Of a stretch of 6,167 bases of DNA, positions 1 to 6,159 are shown one piece after another. Every line of letters begins with the position of its first letter. Positions within the stretch are counted from its first letter, which is position 1. The notes below the pieces were generated by a model. It was not told the origin of the DNA, did no database searches, and saw only the letters and a list, made by a program, of their open reading frames with translations. This stretch comes from Acidobacteriota bacterium (lineage in GTDB: Bacteria; Acidobacteriota; UBA4820; DSQY01), in assembly GCA_022759065.1 (NCBI GenBank), contig JAEMPZ010000109.1, forward strand, positions 1-6,167, read 5' to 3'. Both the position numbers and the translations under genes were made by a program.

Positions 1-2
1 TT

Positions 3-29
3 CCTCCCTGACCTCCCCGTCCTCCCTGT
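3..29. repeat. Degenerate 9-bp pyrimidine-rich tandem repeat, three copies
   Basis: Three successive nonamers, CCTCCCTGA (3-11), CCTCCCCGT (12-20) and CCTCCCTGT (21-29), differ at one to three positions. One strand is almost pure C/T. The repeat may continue beyond the left edge. On the minus strand it reads as repeated GGGAGG, which could also mimic ribosome binding sites of a divergent gene outside the window, but no start codon for such a gene is visible here. Function unknown. Confidence 0.5.
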
Positions 30-159
30 GAATCTTGCCTTTTTCCTCCGTGGTGGTGCGCTTTCGTCGTGGTTCCGGGAGGGCTCGTTTCTAAACCGAG
101 CAGCCCATGTCAACAAATTACCGCCATTATTTCTCTTGTTCATGCCACATCTAATGGCC

Positions 160-188
160 TTGTCTCTTTCGGCTTGGGCTTGTATACT
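160..188 (+). promoter_or_regulatory. Putative sigma70-type promoter for the cluster
   Basis: A -35-like TTGTCT (160-165, 4 of 6 consensus bases) and a -10-like TATACT (183-188, 5 of 6) are separated by exactly 17 nt. They lie in the only clearly AT-rich stretch of the upstream region. Transcription would begin near 195, giving a leader of only about 17 nt that still contains the Shine-Dalgarno sequence. No other equally good pair was seen in 1-211. The call is from motif matching alone. Confidence 0.5.
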
Positions 189-199
189 TTTGTCTTTTA

Positions 200-206
200 G
201 GGGAGG
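200..206 (+). promoter_or_regulatory. Ribosome binding site deciding a GTG start
   Basis: GGGGAGG ends 5 nt before the GTG at 212. It fixes the start of the acyl-CoA dehydrogenase at a GTG, and the resulting N-terminus (MEFEFTQEQ) matches the usual start of this family. Confidence 0.8.
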
Positions 207-211
207 ACGCC

Positions 212-1363
212 GTGGAATTCGAATTCACGCAGGAACAGAGAGTGCTTCGCGAGACCATTCGCTCCTTCGCCGAAGAGCAGATTCTGCCGCACGTCCGCGA
301 GTGGGACGCCCAAGCCCACTTCCCAAAAGAGACGCTGTTGGAGCTTGGAAAGATGGGCATCCTCGGCATCATCTTTCCGGAAGCATACGGCGGCGCGGCT
401 ATGTCGTACGTTGATTACGTTATAATCGTGGAGGAGCTTTCCCGCGTTGACCCCAGCATCGGCATCGCGGTGGCCGCCCACAACTCGCTCTGCTGCAACC
501 ACATCTACATGCAGGGAACCGAGGAGCAAAAGAAAAAATATCTCGCCCCGCTCGCCTCCGGCCATAAAATCGGCGCCTGGGCTTTGACTGAGCCCGGCTC
601 GGGCTCGGACGCCGTGGGAATGAGGACCTCGGCCCGCCCCCAAAAGGGCGGATGGGTTCTAAATGGAACGAAAACGTTCATAACGCACGCGACGGTGGGC
701 GACGTGGCGGTCGTCACCGCGCTCACGGAGCCCAAGGACCCCCACCACGGAATAACGGCATTTATCGTCGAGAAGGGCACGCCCGGCTTCAGTCCAGGAA
801 AGAAAGAGGACAAGCTGGGGCTTCGCGCCAGTGACACCGGCGAGCTCGTTTTCGAGGACTGTTTCCTTCCGGACGAAAACCGCCTGGGGAAGGTGAACGA
901 GGGGTTCAAGGACGCGTTGAAGGTGCTCGACGGCGGGAGGATCTCCATCGCGGCGCTCTCTTTGGGCGGCGCGCAGGGCGCTTACGAAACGGCGTTGAAG
1001 TATTCGCAGCAGCGCGAAGCATTCGGCCAGAAAATAGCAACGTTCCAGGCGATACAGTTCACTTTGGCCGACATGGCGACGCGAATCGAAGCGGCGCGCC
1101 TGCTCACTTTTCAGGCCGCCTGGCGCAAGGACCATGGCCTGCCGGTGACAAAGCAGTCGGCCATGGCGAAGTATTACGCCTCCGAGGTTTCAGTCTGGGC
1201 GGCGGAGCGCGCGGTCCAGGTGCTCGGCGGCTACGGTTACATCAAGGATTATCCGGCGGAGAAGTTTTACCGGGACACGAAGCTCAACACCATCGGCGAG
1301 GGAACGAGCGAGATACAGCGCCTCGTCATCGCCAGGCAGATATTCAGGGAATTCGGCGCGTAG
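212..1363 (+). CDS. Acyl-CoA dehydrogenase (short/branched-chain type)
   Basis: A soluble FAD enzyme that oxidises an acyl-CoA to its trans-2-enoyl-CoA and passes electrons to electron-transfer flavoprotein. At 383 residues it has the full family length, with three parts in order: helical N-terminal domain (about 1-115), beta domain (about 120-220) with the FAD/substrate signature AWALTEPGSGSD (122-133), and C-terminal helical domain (about 228-383). The segment QQREAFGQKI (266-275) is the usual cofactor-contacting region, and IGEGTSEIQRLVIAR (361-375) contains the probable catalytic base Glu363, placed as in butyryl-CoA and short-chain dehydrogenases. The GTG start has a strong SD. Substrate cannot be fixed from sequence; the neighbouring methylmalonyl-CoA genes favour a short or branched acyl-CoA feeding propionyl-CoA. 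It is the first gene of the cluster and ends 25 nt before meaB, with its stop codon inside a hairpin. Confidence 0.95.
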   Translation: MEFEFTQEQRVLRETIRSFAEEQILPHVREWDAQAHFPKETLLELGKMGILGIIFPEAYGGAAMSYVDYVIIVEELSRVDPSIGIAVAAHNSLCCNHIYMQGTEEQKKKYLAPLASGHKIGAWALTEPGSGSDAVGMRTSARPQKGGWVLNGTKTFITHATVGDVAVVTALTEPKDPHHGITAFIVEKGTPGFSPGKKEDKLGLRASDTGELVFEDCFLPDENRLGKVNEGFKDALKVLDGGRISIAALSLGGAQGAYETALKYSQQREAFGQKIATFQAIQFTLADMATRIEAARLLTFQAAWRKDHGLPVTKQSAMAKYYASEVSVWAAERAVQVLGGYGYIKDYPAEKFYRDTKLNTIGEGTSEIQRLVIARQIFREFGA

Positions 1364-1387
1364 CGGCGGGCTTAAGGCCCGCCGCTA
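1361..1387 (+). repeat. Perfect 11-bp inverted repeat (hairpin) between stop and next start
   Basis: TAGCGGCGGGC (1361-1371) and GCCCGCCGCTA (1377-1387) are exact reverse complements around the 5-nt loop TTAAG. The 5' arm begins with the TAG stop of the acyl-CoA dehydrogenase, and the 3' arm ends 1 nt before the ATG of the next gene. No U-run follows, so it is a poor intrinsic terminator. It may be an attenuating or RNA-stabilising hairpin, a device controlling initiation of the next gene, or a copy of a dispersed palindromic repeat. Confidence 0.85.
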
Positions 1388-1388
1388 C

Positions 1389-2768
1389 ATGGAGAGCAAA
1401 TTGAATCGCTTGGCTGATGGGGTTCTGAAGAGAGACATCCGGGCTTTGAGCCGCGCCTTGAGCATCGTGGAGGACAGGCGGGCATCGAGCCTGGAGCTCC
1501 TCAAAACCCTATACCCGCGCGCCGGCCACGCTCGCGTCATAGGGGTGACCGGCTCTCCAGGAGCGGGGAAATCCACGCTGGTAAATGCTCTAATCGGCCG
1601 ATTCAGGGCCGAAGGGTTGCGCGTTGCCGTCGTGGCCGTTGACCCATCGTCGGCATTTTCAGGTGGCGCCCTTCTTGGCGACCGGGTAAGAATGCAGGAC
1701 AAGGCTCTTGACCCGGGCGTCTTTATCCGCTCGATGGCGACCCGCGGCCACATGGGCGGCCTGGCCCAGGCAAGCGATGATTTAATAACGGTGTTGGATG
1801 CCGCCGGCTACGACGTAATACTGGTCGAAACCGTTGGAGTCGGACAGGACGAGGTTGACATCGTCAAAGAGGCCGATTCCGTCATCGTTGTCCTCGTTCC
1901 GGGCCTTGGCGATGACATTCAGGCTATAAAGGCCGGCATCATGGAGATTGCCGACGTTTTCGTCATCAACAAGGCCGACCGCGAGGGCGTGGAACGCCTC
2001 GAAAGGGAAATCCTCGCGATGCTCGACCTGGCCGCGCAGGCGCCTTCGTGGCGCCCTCCGGTTATCAGGACCGTCGCGACGAGGGAGGAGGGCGTCAACG
2101 AGCTTTTCAGCGCGCTATCGAGCCACAAGGATTTCATAAGCACCGCCGGCGTCCTTGCCCAAAGGAGGCGGGAGAAGCAGCGGCAGCGTTTTTGGAGCCT
2201 CTTGGAAGAGGGGTTTCGCCGCGAGGTGCGAAAGCGGCGGCTCTCTTTGGAGCGAGAGGAAAATCTCGTCCAGGCCTTTGAACGGAGAGACGATGACCCT
2301 TACAGCGCGGCCGAGGAGCTTCTTTCGTCATTTTGCGGCGACGGCGATCCGCGAGGCGAGGGGTGGAAAATCGGCCACGTCGGAGTGGCGGTGAGCGACA
2401 TGGAAGCCGCAAGCCGCTTTTACGAGGACGCCGGCCTCATGCGCGCGGAGGATGAGGTCGTGGAGGAGCAGAAGGCCCGCGTAACATTTTTTCCTGTCGG
2501 CGAAAGCCGCATCGAGCTTTTAGAGAGCACCGACCCATCGGGGCCGGTCGGCAAGTTTATCGCCAAGAAAGGTCCAGGGCTTCACCACATCTGCATTCAA
2601 GTGCCGGACATCGAGGCGGCGCTTGCGCGGCTTTCCTCAAAAGGGTACGATTTGATTGACAGACACCCGCGGCCCGGCGCGGGAGGGACAAGGGTGGCTT
2701 TCATTCATCCACGCGCGACAGGCGGCGTCCTCTTGGAGCTATGCGAAGCGGCGGGGCATTCGCGGTGA
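1389..2768 (+). CDS. meaB: MeaB GTPase fused to methylmalonyl-CoA epimerase
   Basis: One uninterrupted 459-residue protein with two complete domains. Residues 1-313 are a MeaB/ArgK-type G3E GTPase, the chaperone that loads and protects B12-dependent methylmalonyl-CoA mutase: P-loop GSPGAGKS (55-62), ETVGVGQDE (147-155), a probable switch III PGLGDDIQAIKAG (171-183), base-specificity NKAD (194-197), and the C-terminal DPYSAAEELL (303-312) that usually closes the family. After a linker of about 12 residues, 326-455 form a VOC-fold methylmalonyl-CoA epimerase (S to R epimer). Probable metal ligands are His330, His400 and Glu450, with Glu376 at the remaining ligand position. Separate MeaB proteins are usually about 300-340 residues and epimerases about 130-150, so neither half is truncated. 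The ATG has no clear SD (only TAAGG in the hairpin loop, about 11 nt away), and no alternative in-frame start lies nearby. Both domains act around the same mutase, which is absent from this window. Confidence 0.93.
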   Translation: MESKLNRLADGVLKRDIRALSRALSIVEDRRASSLELLKTLYPRAGHARVIGVTGSPGAGKSTLVNALIGRFRAEGLRVAVVAVDPSSAFSGGALLGDRVRMQDKALDPGVFIRSMATRGHMGGLAQASDDLITVLDAAGYDVILVETVGVGQDEVDIVKEADSVIVVLVPGLGDDIQAIKAGIMEIADVFVINKADREGVERLEREILAMLDLAAQAPSWRPPVIRTVATREEGVNELFSALSSHKDFISTAGVLAQRRREKQRQRFWSLLEEGFRREVRKRRLSLEREENLVQAFERRDDDPYSAAEELLSSFCGDGDPRGEGWKIGHVGVAVSDMEAASRFYEDAGLMRAEDEVVEEQKARVTFFPVGESRIELLESTDPSGPVGKFIAKKGPGLHHICIQVPDIEAALARLSSKGYDLIDRHPRPGAGGTRVAFIHPRATGGVLLELCEAAGHSR

Positions 2769-2774
2769 AGTTGC

Positions 2775-2780
2775 GGAGAG
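2775..2780 (+). promoter_or_regulatory. Ribosome binding site for the 119-residue protein
   Basis: GGAGAG lies 6 nt before the GTG at 2787, in the 18-nt gap after the meaB-epimerase stop. It supports this GTG as a genuine start and the short frame as a real gene. Confidence 0.6.
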
Positions 2781-2786
2781 TGCGAA

Positions 2787-3146
2787 GTGGCGCCAAAGAA
2801 GCCATCTCGTCCATTTTTTAAGCCGCCCACGCCCGGCTGCGCGGTGGTCGCCCATCTTCGGGAGCCGCGAGAGAAGCTCTGGGGGGTTCTTTTGGGAATG
2901 GATGGTTCCGGCGCTTGGCTTCGAGGGATTGACCTTGGCTCTTTCGAGGACTGGGCGCGGCAGGAAGCATCCAGGCAGGAGACGGGCATCGGCCTCTCAA
3001 CGATCTTCGTCCCTTTCCTGCGAGTGGAGAAGCTTGTTCTTGATGAAGGCGTTGGCGGAGCGCCATCTCTCAGCAAGCGTTTTGAGGCCATTGCCGGTTT
3101 TCCAGCCAGCAGAAGCGCGGGGCCGCGCGAGGGCGGCGATGTCTAA
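2787..3146 (+). CDS. Uncharacterised 119-residue protein, possibly a small beta-barrel
   Basis: Not assigned to a named family. The chain is soluble, with no signal peptide or membrane segment. Residues 18-50 look like alternating beta strands (CAVVAHLR, KLWGVLLGM, GAWLRGIDL), then an acidic-aromatic helix (about 52-64, SFEDWARQ), another strand-rich part (70-86, LSTIFVPFLRVEKLVLDE) and a polar, Gly/Pro-rich tail. The strand pattern with turns recalls short SH3/Sm-like barrels, but this is only an impression. It is called real because it has a GTG start with an SD, sits 18 nt after meaB-epimerase, has ordered hydrophobic spacing, and overlaps the next start by 8 nt, suggesting translational coupling. 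The FHA gene's frame is also open through this region, but its translation there (rich in Ser, Arg and Trp) looks like a shadow. Function unknown. Confidence 0.72.
   Translation: MAPKKPSRPFFKPPTPGCAVVAHLREPREKLWGVLLGMDGSGAWLRGIDLGSFEDWARQEASRQETGIGLSTIFVPFLRVEKLVLDEGVGGAPSLSKRFEAIAGFPASRSAGPREGGDV
3129..3133 (+). promoter_or_regulatory. Ribosome binding site deciding the FHA start
   Basis: GAGGG lies 5 nt before the ATG at 3139, inside the end of the preceding gene. It favours 3139 over the upstream in-frame starts near 2656, which would give a long N-terminus that does not look like protein. Confidence 0.6.
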
Positions 3147-3537
3147 TAAGCATAAACGCAACGCGAGCGAGTCAACGAGCATTTCAGAGGGCACCGAGCG
3201 CCCTCTCATTTCCCGCGATCCGCTGGTTCCTCCCTTCGCGCTCTCCCTGGAAGTCGTGGATGGCCCGGACGCCGGAACGCGCTATCAGTTGAAGCGCAGC
3301 AGAACGCTGATCGGCCGGTCAGGCTGCGACATCAACTTCCCCGAAGACAGGCTTGTCTCAAGAAAGCACGCCTCCATAGAGGTTTACAACAGCCAGTACG
3401 TCATGGTTCGCGACCTTGCGAGCACGAACGGAACCTCGCTGAACGGCTTCCTCATCGTCCAGGTGAAGGTATCTCCGGGCGACGTCATCGGCATCGGGGG
3501 CGTTAAGCTGCGCCTGGTTGAGGAGAATCCCGAGTGA
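3139..3537 (+). CDS. Small FHA-domain protein with Ser/Thr-rich N-terminal tail
   Basis: A 132-residue cytosolic protein made of one forkhead-associated domain (about 33-126), a phosphothreonine-peptide binder. The conserved motifs are present: GR (59-60), SRKH (74-77) and DLASTNGTSLNG (92-103), including the phosphate-contacting Arg60, Ser74 and Asn97, so binding should be intact. The first 30 residues are polar and rich in Ser/Thr; ESTSIS (11-16) resembles the ETTSV phosphorylation motif that precedes the FHA domain in the actinobacterial metabolic switches GarA and OdhI. That resemblance is short and may be chance. The start overlaps the previous gene by 8 nt, and the next gene follows after 10 nt. 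The frame is open upstream to 2656, but the SD and the overlapping gene favour 3139. Partner kinase and targets are not visible here; neighbouring carbon-metabolism enzymes are candidates by inference only. Confidence 0.9.
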   Translation: MSNKHKRNASESTSISEGTERPLISRDPLVPPFALSLEVVDGPDAGTRYQLKRSRTLIGRSGCDINFPEDRLVSRKHASIEVYNSQYVMVRDLASTNGTSLNGFLIVQVKVSPGDVIGIGGVKLRLVEENPE

Positions 3538-3541
3538 GGAG
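3537..3541 (+). promoter_or_regulatory. Ribosome binding site deciding the start of the 90-residue protein
   Basis: AGGAG begins on the last base of the FHA stop codon and ends 6 nt before the ATG at 3548. This favours the ATG over the longer TTG-initiated frame at 3518, which would overlap the FHA gene by 20 nt. Confidence 0.65.
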
Positions 3542-3547
3542 TGCTTG

Positions 3548-3820
3548 ATGTACGACCCAAACGACTCGAAGGCCGACGCGCTCTATTCAGCCATTTTGGC
3601 CGCGCTCAGGCAGGCGCCTGACCGGCTCGGGAAGAAAATGGTGGCGGCCATATTTGAGGACCTTGGCCTTAGCGAGGCGGTCGCGGAGAGGGCCGGCGCC
3701 GTTTTTCCGGATGGAGAGGCGAGGCAGGAGGCGCTCGGCGAGCTGTGGGATCGGGTCGAGTACCTTCGGGATTTGCGGGCAGAGGAGTTTCTGCGGGCAT
3801 TTAACAGAGAGGAGTTCTAA
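3548..3820 (+). CDS. Uncharacterised 90-residue acidic helical protein
   Basis: No family recognised. The chain is short, charged and apparently almost all helical: helix-like stretches at about 7-21 (SKADALYSAILAALR), 27-38 (LGKKMVAAIFED), 41-49 and 57-87, the last rich in Glu/Arg and ending FLRAFNREEF. There is no Cys, signal peptide or membrane segment. Such a composition fits a small cytosolic adaptor or a protein-interaction partner, but nothing identifies a function. It has a good SD, follows the FHA gene by 10 nt and precedes the malic enzyme by 12 nt, so it is probably co-translated with both. The FHA gene next door makes a partnership possible, by position only. Confidence 0.75.
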   Translation: MYDPNDSKADALYSAILAALRQAPDRLGKKMVAAIFEDLGLSEAVAERAGAVFPDGEARQEALGELWDRVEYLRDLRAEEFLRAFNREEF

Positions 3821-3827
3821 AAGGAGA
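3821..3827 (+). promoter_or_regulatory. Ribosome binding site for the malic enzyme
   Basis: AAGGAGA fills the 12-nt gap after the preceding stop codon, with the GGAG core 6 nt before the ATG at 3833. It is the best SD in the window, suggesting strong independent translation of the malic enzyme. Confidence 0.8.
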
Positions 3828-3832
3828 TTGAA

Positions 3833-6088
3833 ATGGCGATCAGAGACGAAGAGGCGTTGGAATATCATGCTGGAGCGAGGCCTGGAAAAACAGAGGTCGT
3901 CGCAACCAAACCGTGCCTGACGGCGCGTGACCTTTCGCTTGCCTACACGCCCGGCGTGGCCGTTCCGTGTTTGGTTATCGAGAAGAACCCGGCCGACGCG
4001 TACAAGTACACCAACAAAGGGAATCTCGTGGCGGTTCTTTCAAACGGCACGGCGGTGCTTGGCCTTGGCGACATCGGTGCTCTGGCCGGCAAGCCGGTCA
4101 TGGAGGGGAAGGGCGTCCTCTTCAAGCGCTTTGCGCACGTTGACGTCTTCGACATAGAAGTGAACACCCACGATCCCGACGAGGTCATCAAGGTGGCGCA
4201 GCTCCTGGAGCCCACCTTCGGCGGAATAAACCTAGAGGACATCAAGGCTCCGGAGTGCTTTTACATCGAGGAGACGCTCAAGAAGACGATGAAGATCCCC
4301 GTCTTCCATGACGACCAGCACGGAACGGCGATCATTTCGGGCGCGGCTCTGGTGAACGCTTGCGAAGTGGCGGGCAAGGACATCAAGAAAATCAAAGTCG
4401 TTGTCTCTGGCGCCGGCGCCGCGGCAATCGCATGCGCGAAGTTTTACGAACTCCTCGGCGTGCCGAGGGACAACTTCCTTCTTGTTGACACGAAGGGCGT
4501 CGTCTTCAAGGGCCGCAAGGAGGGGATGAATCCTTACAAGGAGTATTTTGCGCAGAAGACTGAACTGCGCACGCTTGCCGAGGCGATGAAGGGCGCCGAC
4601 GTTTTTCTCGGCTGCTCGGTCAAGGGGCTTGTAACAAAGGACATGGTCCGCTCCATGGCCAAGAATCCAATCGTCTTTGCCATGGCCAACCCCGACCCGG
4701 AGATCACCTACACCGACGCCAAGGATGCGCGCAAGGACGTCATAATGGCAACTGGCCGTTCCGATTATCCGAACCAGGTGAACAACGTGCTGGGGTTCCC
4801 CTTCATCTTCAGGGGCGCTTTGGACGTAAGAGCCACGGCCATCAACGAAGCCATGAAACTCGCCGCCTCGCACGCCCTCGCGGCGCTCGCCAAGGAGCCG
4901 GTGCCAGAAAACGTCTCCGCCGCATACAGCGGACAGAAGTTCACCTTCGGTCCCGATTACATCATCCCGAAGCCTTTCGACCCGCGAGTGCTCTACTGGG
5001 AGGCGCCCGCGGTCGCGAAGGCCGCCTGCGAAACCGGCGTCGCCCTTAATCCGATCACCGACTGGGACGCGTACCGTGCGCGGCTTGAAGGGATGACCAG
5101 CAAGAGCAGCGAGGTCATGCGCACCATTCACGACAAGGCCCGAAAGAGCATGAAGCGGATCGTCTTCCCCGACGGCGAAGAGGCGAAGGTCATCCAGGCC
5201 TGCCGCGAAATAACCGAGGACGGGCTCGCCAGGCCTATCCTCCTTGGCCACAAGGATGTGATCTTGGAAAGGGCAAAAGCCTCCGGCGTGGACCTTTCCA
5301 AGGTTGACATCTTCGACCCAAAAACCGACCCTCGCGCCGACGAGTTCGCCAGGGAGTTGCACCGCCTGCGGTGCCGCAGCGGCGTCAACGTGACAAAGGC
5401 CAACCGCCTTGTCCGAATGCCGCTCCACTTCGCCGCCATGATGCTCAGGATGAACATGGCGGACGGCATGGTGGCCGGCGCGCGAGCTCCTTACGTGGAC
5501 ACTATCCGCTCCGTAGTGCCGCTTCTTCCCTTGAAGCCGGGCATCGCGCGCGCCGTGGGAATGCACCTGATATTGAAGGAGGGCAAGGCTTTCCTTTGCG
5601 CCGACACGACGGTGAACGTCGAACCCGACACGAACCTTCTGGTCGAGATCGCCCTCCAGGCGGCGGCGGTCGCCCGCCACTTCGGCATGGACCCGCGCAT
5701 TGCCATGCTTTCATTTTCGAACTTCGGGGACAACAACCACCCTAAAGCCAAGAAGGTCCGCGACGCCGTGGCCATCCTTCACGAGAAGCACCCGGACCTT
5801 TGCGTGGACGGCGAAATGCACGGCGACGTCGCGGTGCTGCCCGAATGGAGCCGCGCTAACTACCCGCAGTCGAAGGTCCAGGGCGACGCCAACGTCCTCG
5901 TTTTCCCTGACCTTGAGAGTGGCAACATAGCCTACAAACTTGTCACTCATATCGGCAAAGGCGAGGTGATCGGCCCGATGCTTGTCGGGCTCGAATACCC
6001 GATCAACGTCGTATCCTACGACTGCGACGTCCGCGAGATCGTAAACATGGCGGCGCTTTCCGCCAGCCAGGCGCAGAAGGAGAGTTAG
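3833..6088 (+). CDS. maeB: Hybrid malic enzyme with C-terminal phosphotransacetylase-like domain
   Basis: Oxidatively decarboxylates malate to pyruvate and CO2 with NAD(P)+, linking C4 acids to pyruvate. At 751 residues it matches the MaeB/DME/TME hybrid class. The malic enzyme part (1 to about 420) shows the proton-donor Tyr38 in YTPGVA, the catalytic Lys93 in MEGKGVLFK, metal-binding residues in NLEDIKAP (133-140) and FHDDQHGTA (158-166), and the dinucleotide-binding GAGAAA (193-198). Asp219 ends the next strand, which could favour NAD+, but cofactor preference is not decided by this. Residues about 425-751 form a PTA-like domain; in characterised hybrids it does not act as a phosphotransacetylase but mediates oligomerisation and acetyl-CoA inhibition. 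Here the usual DLSRGC motif of active Pta reads VVSYDC (726-731), with Tyr729 replacing the catalytic Arg, consistent with a regulatory role. It is the last gene of the cluster, intact and with a strong SD. Confidence 0.96.
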   Translation: MAIRDEEALEYHAGARPGKTEVVATKPCLTARDLSLAYTPGVAVPCLVIEKNPADAYKYTNKGNLVAVLSNGTAVLGLGDIGALAGKPVMEGKGVLFKRFAHVDVFDIEVNTHDPDEVIKVAQLLEPTFGGINLEDIKAPECFYIEETLKKTMKIPVFHDDQHGTAIISGAALVNACEVAGKDIKKIKVVVSGAGAAAIACAKFYELLGVPRDNFLLVDTKGVVFKGRKEGMNPYKEYFAQKTELRTLAEAMKGADVFLGCSVKGLVTKDMVRSMAKNPIVFAMANPDPEITYTDAKDARKDVIMATGRSDYPNQVNNVLGFPFIFRGALDVRATAINEAMKLAASHALAALAKEPVPENVSAAYSGQKFTFGPDYIIPKPFDPRVLYWEAPAVAKAACETGVALNPITDWDAYRARLEGMTSKSSEVMRTIHDKARKSMKRIVFPDGEEAKVIQACREITEDGLARPILLGHKDVILERAKASGVDLSKVDIFDPKTDPRADEFARELHRLRCRSGVNVTKANRLVRMPLHFAAMMLRMNMADGMVAGARAPYVDTIRSVVPLLPLKPGIARAVGMHLILKEGKAFLCADTTVNVEPDTNLLVEIALQAAAVARHFGMDPRIAMLSFSNFGDNNHPKAKKVRDAVAILHEKHPDLCVDGEMHGDVAVLPEWSRANYPQSKVQGDANVLVFPDLESGNIAYKLVTHIGKGEVIGPMLVGLEYPINVVSYDCDVREIVNMAALSASQAQKES

Positions 6089-6128
6089 ACGTAAGACGTA
6101 AGACGGCAGACGGTTGACGGACGACGGA
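6087..6128. repeat. Degenerate 7-bp tandem repeat, six copies
   Basis: Six consecutive heptamers start within the malic enzyme stop codon: AGACGTA, AGACGTA, AGACGGC, AGACGGT, TGACGGA and CGACGGA, with the core GACG constant. The first two are identical and the rest drift gradually. On the opposite strand the end of the window (6147-6167) reads as three related heptamers, CGACCAA, CGACGAA and CGACGAC, so the array continues in inverted orientation. It is non-coding; origin and function unknown. Confidence 0.75.
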
Positions 6129-6159
6129 CGCGCGAATCCATGCGCGGTCGTCGTTCGTC
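6116..6159 (+). terminator. Long imperfect hairpin after the last gene; possible transcript end
   Basis: The arm 6116-6134 pairs with 6143-6159 around the 8-nt loop AATCCATG: about 17-18 base pairs, including one G-T wobble, with single-base bulges at 6126 and 6130. It lies 28 nt beyond the malic enzyme stop. No T-run follows before the window ends, so it is not a classical intrinsic terminator. It may protect the 3' end of the mRNA or simply be a by-product of the inverted heptamer repeats. Confidence 0.4.

Noticed and set aside
215..226. GAATTCGAATTC direct repeat / palindrome
   Set aside because: It encodes the family-typical EFEF at the N-terminus of the dehydrogenase, so coding explains it.
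28..414. 128-codon frame running from the leader into the dehydrogenase
   Set aside because: It lacks a convincing SD, crosses the promoter and RBS region, overlaps the dehydrogenase in another frame and becomes Arg-rich there.
197..1135. Minus-strand and alternative-frame ORFs within the dehydrogenase
   Set aside because: All overlap a full-length, motif-complete acyl-CoA dehydrogenase and have no family features of their own.
2656..3138. Upstream extension of the FHA frame
   Set aside because: The extension overlaps the end of the epimerase and the 119-residue gene, is rich in Ser, Arg and Trp without domain character, and a good SD precedes the ATG at 3139.
3186..3206. 7-bp stem AGAGGGC / GCCCTCT with a 7-nt loop
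   Set aside because: It lies inside the FHA coding region with no T-run and is short enough to occur by chance; not listed as a regulatory element.
3518..3547. TTG start adding 10 residues to the 90-residue protein
   Set aside because: It would overlap the FHA gene by 20 nt and lacks the well-spaced SD that the ATG at 3548 has.
4232..5680. 482-codon open frame on the minus strand
   Set aside because: It lies wholly opposite the well-supported malic enzyme; its translation is His/Arg/Val/Gly-rich low-quality sequence with no recognisable motif, as expected from the antisense of a GC-rich gene.
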